Assembly: GCA_029821215.1 (NCBI GenBank)
Contig: JALGTV010000028.1
Span: 1-12,311 of the forward strand
Direction of reading: 5' to 3'
Source: Candidatus Zipacnadia bacterium
Lineage (GTDB): Bacteria; Armatimonadota; Zipacnadia; Zipacnadales; Zipacnadaceae
Length of the DNA: 12,311 nucleotides
Shown: positions 6,443 to 12,311 of the stretch, piece by piece
How the letters are laid out: every line of letters begins with the position of its first letter
Position numbering within the stretch: position 1 is the stretch's first letter
Translations under genes and position numbers: made by a program
The notes under the pieces: generated by a model
What the model was told of the DNA's origin: nothing
Seen by the model: the letters and a program-made list of their open reading frames with translations, nothing else
Database searches by the model: none

Positions 6443-7570
6443 ATGGGGCAACGGCGCTTACTGTGGGTAGCTGTCACTCTGGTCTTATTGATGGTAGACG
6501 TCCGGCTTGGCTGGGCAACAGGTTCAGGGGCAACGGGTTTATCATCGGCAGTTGAGCTGCGGGGGGTATGGGCCCGCTATTGCGGTATCCCCACCTGGGA
6601 TGAGACTATCCGCTGCCTGCATGAGGCTAATTTCAACGCGGTATTCCCCTATGTTTGCAGTGCGGGGGTGGCCTACTATCCCAGTAGTATCCTCCCGCCT
6701 TCTGAAACGGCTGGTCCGGCTGACTACCTCGCGGCAGCGACCAGCGCAGGGCACAGGTACGGGGTAGAAATCCACGCCCGGATGCTGGTGCTGGAAACCC
6801 TATTCGCTGCTGAGGCGACCAAATTGGACCTGGCCCGGCAGGGTCGGTTGATGCAAGACGCCGACGGTGAGAGCCTGCCCTGGCTGTGCCCCACCAATCC
6901 CTACAATCGTGAGCAGGTCGTAGGAGTGGCCACAGAAATAGTACGCAATTATCCGGTGGCTGGTTTGCAGCTTGATTACATCCGCTACCCTCATCAGAAT
7001 TGCTGCTTTTGTGAGCACTGCCGTCGCAAATTTATCCACGATACGGGAGCCTACATCCAAAAGTGGCCTCAGGATGTGATCTCGGGCAGCTATAAGGAGG
7101 CCTTCAATAGCTGGCGCCGACAGCAGATTACCAGTCTGGTGGCAGAGATCACGGCGGCAGCCAAGCTTGCCCGGCCCCAGATTGCTGTATCGGCGGCTGT
7201 ATTCCCCGATTGGCCCTCGGCCCGCAATAGGTTCGGACAGGATGCGGCCTCGTGGGCTGAGCAGGGCCTGGTAGACTTCATCTGCCCTATGGATTATACT
7301 GCTAATATAGGGACCCTGATTGGCTGGCTGCAGCAGCAAATGACAATGGTGGGCGGACGGGTACCGGTAGTGGTGGGATTGGGGCCATTCAGTGATAGCT
7401 GCCAGTTTGATGGTCCCCATCAACTGCTGGACCAAATCCTGATTGGGCGCGACGAAGGCGCTGAAGGCTTTGTAGTATTCAACTATAACCAGCAGTTCGC
7501 CTATGATTATCTGCCGTACCTGGTGATGGGTGTGACCAGTACGCCGGCAGCGATCTGGCCATGGCTATGA
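6443..7570 (+). CDS. Secreted GHL10/COG1649-type glycoside hydrolase-like TIM-barrel protein
   Basis: A ~375-residue exported protein. From ATG 6443 there is a signal peptide: MGQRR, then a hydrophobic run LLWVAVTLVLLMV and a probable cleavage after GWA. AAGG (6434-6437) sits five bases upstream. An in-frame ATG at 6398 would add 15 residues and cannot be excluded. The mature part begins ELRGVWARY, resembling the family-10-like hydrolases (COG1649/YngK, GHL10), with N-F-N-A-V-F-P-Y-V on an early strand, G-L-Q-L-D-Y-I-R-Y-P (Asp near residue 178) and F-I-C-P-M-D-Y-T further on. Directly after LDYIRYP is a cysteine cluster NCCFCEHCRRKF, which suggests a metal site or disulfides. Catalytic residues and substrate are unproven; relatives are thought to act on envelope or exopolysaccharide glycans. 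It follows the exporter gene closely, which supports an envelope role. Confidence 0.82.
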   Translation: MGQRRLLWVAVTLVLLMVDVRLGWATGSGATGLSSAVELRGVWARYCGIPTWDETIRCLHEANFNAVFPYVCSAGVAYYPSSILPPSETAGPADYLAAATSAGHRYGVEIHARMLVLETLFAAEATKLDLARQGRLMQDADGESLPWLCPTNPYNREQVVGVATEIVRNYPVAGLQLDYIRYPHQNCCFCEHCRRKFIHDTGAYIQKWPQDVISGSYKEAFNSWRRQQITSLVAEITAAAKLARPQIAVSAAVFPDWPSARNRFGQDAASWAEQGLVDFICPMDYTANIGTLIGWLQQQMTMVGGRVPVVVGLGPFSDSCQFDGPHQLLDQILIGRDEGAEGFVVFNYNQQFAYDYLPYLVMGVTSTPAAIWPWL

Positions 7571-7610
7571 TACCTCACCCCCTTCCCCGCGCCGTCGCCA
7601 TGCCTCCTTC

Positions 7611-7631
7611 GCCATAGTAGCCTATGGCTAC
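7611..7631. repeat. Overlapping alternative hairpins
   Basis: GCCATAG (7611-7617) pairs with CTATGGC (7622-7628). Alternatively GTAGCC (7617-7622) pairs with GGCTAC (7626-7631). The two folds exclude each other. The second again begins with GTAG, like the palindromes at 7777 and 7834, so it may be a degenerate relative. Confidence 0.45.
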
Positions 7632-7663
7632 GGCGGCTGAAAGCAGCTTTGGCGTATCGGCAA

Positions 7664-7680
7664 CTCTCCGTTGCGGAGAG
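7664..7680. repeat. Short GC-rich hairpin
   Basis: CTCTCCG (7664-7670) and CGGAGAG (7674-7680) form a perfect 7-bp stem with a three-base TTG loop. It is followed by GGACG and not by T residues. Together with CCTCACCCCC near 7572-7582 it resembles an interspersed intergenic repeat that I have seen in environmental bacteria, here interrupted by about 80 bp. That resemblance is from memory. Confidence 0.45.
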
Positions 7681-7717
7681 GGACGAGCACTGAGCCAGGA
7701 AGGTGATATATGCACAT

Positions 7718-7933
7718 TAGTGGTCAGTGGTCAGGGAATGCAGACAGGAAATCGGAAACAAACCCATAAACAACGCGTAGCGCAGGTTCTTAACCTGCGT
7801 AATCAGTGGGGCGAGGTTAGAGAACCTCGCCTACGCGCTTCCCGCCTCTGCTGTTTAGGAGGGTTGTGTCAAGTGTAGCCAGGTCCCCGCGCCTTGAGTG
7901 GGTCAATCCGCCGTTGCTGACCACTGACCACTA
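7718..7933. mobile_element. Candidate MITE-like element bounded by 17-bp inverted repeats
   Basis: The 17 bases at 7718-7734 (TAGTGGTCAGTGGTCAG) are the exact reverse complement of 7917-7933. Each arm contains two copies of the heptamer GTGGTCA. The 216-bp segment between the outer ends has no gene, contains a REPIN-like double palindrome off-centre, and ends seven bases before the stop codon of the minus-strand lipoprotein gene. No transposase and no clear target-site duplication are visible, so a non-autonomous mobile element is only one explanation. Two chance insertions of a common heptamer microsatellite in opposite orientation is another. Confidence 0.4.
7774..7837. repeat. REPIN/BIME-like double palindrome with GTAG heads
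   Basis: On the plus strand GTAG (7777-7780) is followed at once by an 8-bp hairpin, CGCAGGTT (7781-7788), loop CTT, AACCTGCG (7792-7799). On the minus strand GTAG (7834 to 7831) is followed at once by an 8-bp hairpin made by 7830-7823 and 7818-7811, GCGAGGTT with a four-base loop. The two units are related but not identical (stems C-G-C-A-G-G-T-T and G-C-G-A-G-G-T-T) and face each other, separated by about 11 bases. The flanks CGCGTAG (7774-7780) and CTACGCG (7831-7837) pair as an outer stem, giving a cruciform or three-way junction. A GTAG or GGAG tetranucleotide at the foot of the hairpin is the hallmark of REP sequences mobilised by RAYT (TnpA-REP) transposases; none is encoded here. Confidence 0.7.
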
Positions 7934-7939
7934 TCCACT

Positions 7940-10720
7940 TCACTGCTGCATCCCCCACGGGGACGGGGGCATTTTACGCACTGTTTTGGGCTTCTGGACT
8001 TTGCCGCCTGCTTGCTGGAACTCCGCCAGAATCTGACCACCGGCACCTTCTTCCCAGAACTCCGGACGTTTGAAGGCCCCAGGATAGTGGCTGATGTCAG
8101 GAATAATAGTATCTACGCGCCGCGAGCCATCGGGCTTCAACACGGCAGCCCGCAGGAATTCAGGAGGAAAGGCCATCTTGGTATCCAGGACCGCCAAGCG
8201 TGACCCGTATTCAGCCTGATATTCATCAACTGTCTCTTTGCTCCAGGTCAATAGCAGTACCTTAGCCCCAGGGTCAATAGAGGGCAGCCCATAATCAAAC
8301 TGCACCGCAGGCGGGAGTTGAGGCTCAGGCAAGGACACTTCCCCCGAGTACTCGGGTATAACTGTAACTACCTCACGAGGTCCCAGTTCTATCCCCGTGA
8401 TCGTCACCCAATGCTGACCATAGCGGCTGAAGGGTGGCTGCTGGTGACCACCGTGTTGTTGCCAGGTGCCCGCCAGTCCTGATAGCTCCCCATACAGAGG
8501 CACGGTCAGTTGCAGGGTTAGATTCTTCTCACCATTACCCTGGCAGGTGACGCGGCATCGCTGGCGATCCAGTTCCAGGCGCAGGCGGAAGTCGCCCACC
8601 CGCAGATTAGTAACCGTCAGCGACGGCCAGGAGGGGGGCATCTGGGGCCGCAGGGCGACCCGATCGTGAGGGGCATCCGGCTTAAAGCCGGTAAGATAAT
8701 GCAATATCGCCTGGGCATTGATTCCCCCCTCCCAGGGACGGACCCGGTGTTGGCCCCACACCTCGTCACTGGGTTGGTCATTAGGCTCATTCATCTCCGC
8801 ATAGCCGCCCGAGGCTTCGGCGGCCCGCAACACCCCGTCCAGGGCGACCTGGGCGGCAGGATGGCCAATCTCAGCCAGATTGTGTAGCACATAGCCTACC
8901 GTCATCGGCACATAGTAGCCAAAGGAGGGAGTACTGGTGACCGTGCCTTCCGGCTTCCCCAGGTACTTGAGGGTATTGAGCACGTTACTTCGCTGCTGGT
9001 CATCAGCCCGCGCATAGCCGATCCACAGCGGACGCATATCTATGGGGGCAAACGGATAACGGTGTACTTGAGGGGAGAAATCTGACATAGCCGGTGCATA
9101 AAAACCCTTATTGGGCTGCCAGTAAAGTTTTTCAGTAGCCTCCCGGACGCGCAAGGCGGCGGCGCTGTATTCCTGGCTCTCATCACTTTTCCCCAGATCG
9201 GCTGCCATCTTGGCCAGCGCAGTCGCGGCAGCGACATACTCAAAAGCCGAATCCGCCGAGCAAGCCTCCAGACTGACATAGTCAGGAGCCTCATGGCCCG
9301 CTTTGAACAGCAGATAGCCAGGGAAGCGATAGGTTTCGTCGCCATGGAAAGGCAGCGTGCCGCGCTGGTCAATCTCCTGGCCTTCCAGGCAACGGACCAG
9401 ATAGGGCCAGTGGCTGTTTATCAAATCGGAGTCGCCGGTGTATTGGTAATACCAGTAGTGCTGCAAGATGACGAAGCTGGGCACTTCGGCTCGCTCTACC
9501 GGCACCTGGCTCCAGTCCAGCTCACCGAGTTCAGGGGGCAATTGCAGGTCCAGGGGTAGATTGTTGCCGATTTTCTGCTGCTGGGCACAGCCCCGGAAGT
9601 GATACTCCAGATGGCGTCTGACCGCCTCAAAATCGCCACAAGCCAGCAGATAGCGAATAGGCCCGTTGCTGTCGCGGATCCAGGTGTAGCTGTAGCCGTC
9701 CATGGGCGAAAAACCGCCCCGATAAGCCTGCTGGGCGGCACACAGATATTTCTCAACGTCCAGCAGGTGAGCAACTCGCTCATCGGAGCATTGAACCTGA
9801 ACAGTGCTATTTTGCCATTGCTGATAATAGCGGTGGGCCTCATCCAAAAGGCCAAAACCGCGCGCTGCGACTTTATCCAGCACCCCTGCCTCATCGCCCT
9901 CCGAAGTGCTGAAGACCAGGTAGATTAGCTTGGCTACACTTTCGCCCGGCTTAAGTGTCCCCAACTCACATCGCCACGAGGTAGCGGCTCCGCTGATAAC
10001 CCTGGGAGAAGTTTTGGCAGGAAGATCAGCAGGCAATTGGGGAAGCAACTGCTCGTCAGTCACTGTGGTCCTGGCTCCCAGGCATCCACACCGCAGGCGT
10101 CTTTTGCCCCGCTGGATAAGGATGTCGTCGTCATACTGTTCGGCATTGGAGGTAGCAACGGTCATAGCCAGGGAAACCGCCCGGTGCTCAGCCGGGCCGG
10201 AATTGCTGATTACCATTACCCTGATTATGGCCGTCAAGTTGGGGCAGGCGCAGTCATAGATGGTCAAACCCAGGCCGTCGGCCGTCACCGATTCGGTGGC
10301 CACCATGCCAGCCGGCTTTATCCAGCGCATTTTCTGCTGCGCCCAGGTCACTGGTTCACCTTTAACCAGTACGGACGGCACAATAAGTCCAAAATATCCC
10401 ACGGTTTTTTGGTATTCGGGTCCAATGACGTTGTCCAGAGTCCCCAGCGGGTAGGTCAGACCCTGGTAGGCAAACACCCGCCCATTGCCCAGCGGAAAAC
10501 AACCCAGGTCGGAATATCCCGGCACCTTACCATTGGCAAAGTCCACCTCCTGCTGCCAGACGGGCACGAACTGGTTTAGCCAGGGATAGGCTGCCAGTAG
10601 TTCGGCTTGGGTCAGGGCGCTGTGCCGGCGATTGTACCGGGCTGTTCCCCCACCCAGGCAGCCAGAGATCACCACTACTAATCCCAATACGACAAACAAC
10701 GATAGCTTGCGGCTATTCAC
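7940..10720 (-). CDS. Lipoprotein (alpha/alpha)6-barrel glycoside hydrolase with extra C-terminal domain
   Basis: I start this gene at GTG (10720-10718): GGAG lies eight bases upstream and the product opens with a textbook lipoprotein signal, VNSRKLSLF, a hydrophobic run and VISGC with Cys21 as lipidation site. Longer upstream starts would bury this signal and overlap the neighbouring gene. The 926-residue protein has an N-terminal beta domain (about 50-300, with GCFPLGNGRVFAYQG), a helical barrel (about 315-720) and a beta C-domain typical of GH15/GH65-like enzymes (LRPQMPPSW, LRVGDFRLRLEL). Y-T-W-I-R-D-S (Arg349-Asp350) resembles the substrate-binding R-D of clan GH-L; candidate acids lie in DYVSLEACSADSA and at Glu664 in RPWEGGIN. 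I cannot assign a CAZy family. Residues ~800-926 form an additional, unrecognised domain. Substrate is probably an alpha-glucan or envelope glycan, by inference only. Confidence 0.8.
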   Translation of the reverse strand: MNSRKLSLFVVLGLVVVISGCLGGGTARYNRRHSALTQAELLAAYPWLNQFVPVWQQEVDFANGKVPGYSDLGCFPLGNGRVFAYQGLTYPLGTLDNVIGPEYQKTVGYFGLIVPSVLVKGEPVTWAQQKMRWIKPAGMVATESVTADGLGLTIYDCACPNLTAIIRVMVISNSGPAEHRAVSLAMTVATSNAEQYDDDILIQRGKRRLRCGCLGARTTVTDEQLLPQLPADLPAKTSPRVISGAATSWRCELGTLKPGESVAKLIYLVFSTSEGDEAGVLDKVAARGFGLLDEAHRYYQQWQNSTVQVQCSDERVAHLLDVEKYLCAAQQAYRGGFSPMDGYSYTWIRDSNGPIRYLLACGDFEAVRRHLEYHFRGCAQQQKIGNNLPLDLQLPPELGELDWSQVPVERAEVPSFVILQHYWYYQYTGDSDLINSHWPYLVRCLEGQEIDQRGTLPFHGDETYRFPGYLLFKAGHEAPDYVSLEACSADSAFEYVAAATALAKMAADLGKSDESQEYSAAALRVREATEKLYWQPNKGFYAPAMSDFSPQVHRYPFAPIDMRPLWIGYARADDQQRSNVLNTLKYLGKPEGTVTSTPSFGYYVPMTVGYVLHNLAEIGHPAAQVALDGVLRAAEASGGYAEMNEPNDQPSDEVWGQHRVRPWEGGINAQAILHYLTGFKPDAPHDRVALRPQMPPSWPSLTVTNLRVGDFRLRLELDRQRCRVTCQGNGEKNLTLQLTVPLYGELSGLAGTWQQHGGHQQPPFSRYGQHWVTITGIELGPREVVTVIPEYSGEVSLPEPQLPPAVQFDYGLPSIDPGAKVLLLTWSKETVDEYQAEYGSRLAVLDTKMAFPPEFLRAAVLKPDGSRRVDTIIPDISHYPGAFKRPEFWEEGAGGQILAEFQQAGGKVQKPKTVRKMPPSPWGMQQ

Positions 10721-10812
10721 TATATTCACTCCATACATCAAGCGGATACTGAAATGCAAAGTCTGCAGATTGATTTGCCATCTTTTCGGGTTGGAAACCC
10801 TTACACTTGCTA

Positions 10813-12311
10813 CTATTCTGACTCGGCTTGGGTCGTTACCGCTCCAGTAGACTGGGTGATAACCAGTAGGGCATTGGACACTCGCCGCAGCCAACCGTCG
10901 GGAGGCCGGTTCAGCACCTGGCCGCCGACCACTATGGTGCTGGAACCTCCACCATCCAGGTTCATTGCCTGCCAGGCCCCCAGCTTAATCATAGTGGTGG
11001 CCAATTCGGCCAGAGTCATGCCGCGAGCTTCACTTTCGGGAGCCGGCTCCACCGCCACCAGCAGCAGTTTTCCCTGCTCGGTAATTCCTACCGCCGAGCG
11101 GGCACAGATGCCATTGGCGATATCGGAGCGAAATCGTTCTGCTCCGGAAGTTATGCAGATCTGGCCATCTTTGACCAGGCGCGGGCCGGCGCCGAGCGCG
11201 TGGCAAACATTTTCCCACTGGGGCTTAGTGCGCAGGCGCAGACTGACCCTCTCCCCCACCTGGACACGCTCCACCAGCCGCGCATATTTGCCCTGCGCCG
11301 AGATGACGAAGCCGTCGGCAGGAATTTCCAGGGCGGCACCATCAGTCTCTTTGGCGGTGACCTCGTCGCTGCCCGACACCACCAGGCAGATGCTGTTCTT
11401 CTGGCCGGCGAGCTGCTGTCCCCAACGGCGCGTATATACAACTAAGCTGTCAGCATTTCCATGGCCCTGATTAAGACCGGTCAGCCGCAAATAACCATGC
11501 TGTTTGAAATACAGGCGGCCATCAAAATCCAACTGATTCATTAGTAACTGCCCATCGGCGGTTATCCCCAGCGCGGTGCGCTTGAGCATGGGCGGCTTTA
11601 TCCACTCGCCATCCACTATCAACAGGCCTAACGGAGGCCCCTGGCGCGCGTAGAAGCCGCCGTTGATGGCGGCCGCAGCGCCCTGCTGCTGGGCAATATA
11701 TCGCACTGAGGCGTGCTGGTGAACAGTAGTACCAGCTAAGGCAGGGCGCACAATAATTGCTTCGTCAGTGGGATCAACTTCTACTACGTAGACGCGGATC
11801 GCCCCCCGCGGTGTGCCAAAATTGCGAATCTGCCACCTCAGCGGCCCCTCAGGGGCAGAGGGGATTTGTGGTTGGGCAGGCTCCGGCGGAGCTGGCCGGG
11901 GAATATCCACAATAATACGATACGGGTCGGCCAGGGTAAAGACAACGGGGGCCAAGGGACTGTGGTAACTGATGATGATTCGGGTGAAACCGTCCCCAGT
12001 CAGTGACTGATGGATACGGTCCACCAGCTCGTCACCAAAGGTGAGCAACTGCTGGTGGTCTTGGAACTGCCCACTGGGCCAGGCAATGTCCAGCAGGAGG
12101 CCGTTATGCTCTATTCCCCACAAGTAAGTAGCTGGCCCATCCAGGTCTATCACTATCCGCGCTTTATCGGGATGGGAGCCGCACCGAATATCAAGCACCT
12201 GACCCGCTGGTGCGTCAAGTTGCAGACCAGCCTCTACACCCAATGGCTGGTCGCTGACGGGCTTGATATCATACACGGTGGTTAGCAGTTCCAATGGAAC
12301 GTACAGATGGC
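10813..12311 (-). CDS. Secreted phosphodiester glycosidase (NAGPA domain) with AMIN domain, 5' end missing
   Basis: The frame is open from the right edge to TAG at 10815-10813, giving at least 499 residues. A TTG at 12294 is not needed as a start, because the sequence continues upstream in frame as HLYVPLELLTTVYDIKPV, which resembles the end of a copper-amine-oxidase-N-like (stalk) domain. Next comes an AMIN-like domain (about nt 12200-11900), with a Rvvidl-type strand and a closing P-Y-R-I-I-V-D-I-P strand; AMIN domains bind or localise to the envelope. A proline-rich linker (PRPAPPEPAQPQ) follows, then a NAGPA domain (PF09992) with AAAINGGFYA and the signature MNLDGGGSST near 10935-10965. 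This family includes the enzyme that uncovers mannose 6-phosphate in animals; bacterial members are predicted to cleave sugar-phosphodiester links in envelope polymers. It lies 92 bp upstream of the lipoprotein glycosidase and is probably co-transcribed with it. Confidence 0.88.
   Translation of the reverse strand, partial: HLYVPLELLTTVYDIKPVSDQPLGVEAGLQLDAPAGQVLDIRCGSHPDKARIVIDLDGPATYLWGIEHNGLLLDIAWPSGQFQDHQQLLTFGDELVDRIHQSLTGDGFTRIIISYHSPLAPVVFTLADPYRIIVDIPRPAPPEPAQPQIPSAPEGPLRWQIRNFGTPRGAIRVYVVEVDPTDEAIIVRPALAGTTVHQHASVRYIAQQQGAAAAINGGFYARQGPPLGLLIVDGEWIKPPMLKRTALGITADGQLLMNQLDFDGRLYFKQHGYLRLTGLNQGHGNADSLVVYTRRWGQQLAGQKNSICLVVSGSDEVTAKETDGAALEIPADGFVISAQGKYARLVERVQVGERVSLRLRTKPQWENVCHALGAGPRLVKDGQICITSGAERFRSDIANGICARSAVGITEQGKLLLVAVEPAPESEARGMTLAELATTMIKLGAWQAMNLDGGGSSTIVVGGQVLNRPPDGWLRRVSNALLVITQSTGAVTTQAESE

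Larger units (their letters stand above)
7571..7939. other. Gene-free convergent gap rich in palindromes
   Basis: This 369-bp gap separates the plus-strand hydrolase from the minus-strand lipoprotein gene. No convincing gene is seen; an 84-codon open frame (7624-7878) runs straight through the hairpins and is rejected. From left to right it holds mutually exclusive hairpins at 7611-7631, a hairpin at 7664-7680, the left arm of a 17-bp inverted repeat, a double GTAG-headed palindrome and the right arm of the inverted repeat. No hairpin is followed by a proper T-tract on either strand, so the terminators of both converging units are not obvious. Confidence 0.75.

Noticed and set aside
7624..7878. 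84-codon open frame in the convergent gap
   Set aside because: It runs through three palindromic structures and one arm of the 17-bp inverted repeat, has no ribosome site and no recognisable protein pattern.
7584..7893. 10-bp direct repeat TCCCCGCGCC at 7584-7593 and 7884-7893 as a possible target-site duplication
   Set aside because: Low-complexity GC-rich word, does not coincide with the ends of the 17-bp inverted repeat; probably chance.
9496..9894. Several plus- and minus-strand open frames of 60-210 codons inside the large genes
   Set aside because: They are shadows of the lipoprotein glycosidase and other real genes, lacking their own ribosome sites or protein motifs.
10790..10802. 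GGGTT/AACCC mini-hairpin between the two minus-strand genes as a terminator
   Set aside because: Only five base pairs and no T-tract; insufficient to separate the two genes transcriptionally.
10721..10894. Longer N-terminus of the lipoprotein glycosidase (58 extra residues)
   Set aside because: It would overlap the end of the phosphodiester glycosidase gene and bury a clear lipoprotein signal; GTG 10720 has GGAG at the right distance.

Overview
The window is a chromosomal stretch of a moderately GC-rich bacterium (GC not computed, by eye somewhat above half) with Shine-Dalgarno starts, including several GTG starts, and housekeeping promoters close to consensus. I cannot fix the phylum. The gene mix (glycerate kinase, DUF1015, TM1367-like cyclophilin fold, a receiver-only response regulator with a GVSSYLTKPFNP ending, secreted GHL10-type hydrolase, AMIN plus phosphodiester glycosidase protein) suggests Armatimonadota or another Terrabacteria lineage such as Chloroflexota or Firmicutes. 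That is an impression, not a test.

Layout. Positions 1-3719 (plus strand) carry small-molecule metabolism: the end of a glycerate kinase, a short leftover that reads like the C-terminus of a sugar-phosphate isomerase/epimerase, a DUF1015 protein, a small cyclophilin-fold protein and xylulokinase. Positions 3720-4450 hold a single-gene unit: strong extended -10 promoter, receiver-only response regulator, hairpin terminator. Positions 4450-7570 hold a second unit with its own near-consensus promoter: an ABC exporter half-transporter followed by a secreted GHL10/COG1649-type TIM-barrel hydrolase.

Positions 7571-7939 are a gene-free gap between convergent transcription units and are full of palindromes. 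The most striking is a pair of related GTAG-headed hairpins in inverted orientation (REPIN/BIME-like), lying inside a 216-bp segment bounded by a perfect 17-bp inverted repeat. Positions 7940-12311 (minus strand) hold two envelope-directed genes in tandem: a secreted AMIN plus NAGPA-type phosphodiester glycosidase, whose 5' end lies beyond the window, and downstream of it a large lipoprotein (alpha/alpha)6-barrel glycoside hydrolase with an extra C-terminal domain.

How they fit together. The left part is consistent with C3/C5 sugar and glycerate/serine metabolism. The right part (exporter, GHL10-like hydrolase, lipoprotein glycosidase, phosphodiester glycosidase) looks like cell-envelope or exopolysaccharide processing, although the two halves are transcribed towards each other and are not one operon. 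I see no defence system, CRISPR array, integrase, transposase, tRNA or rRNA. The best candidates for something undescribed are the palindromic intergenic element and the extra C-terminal domain of the glycosidase.
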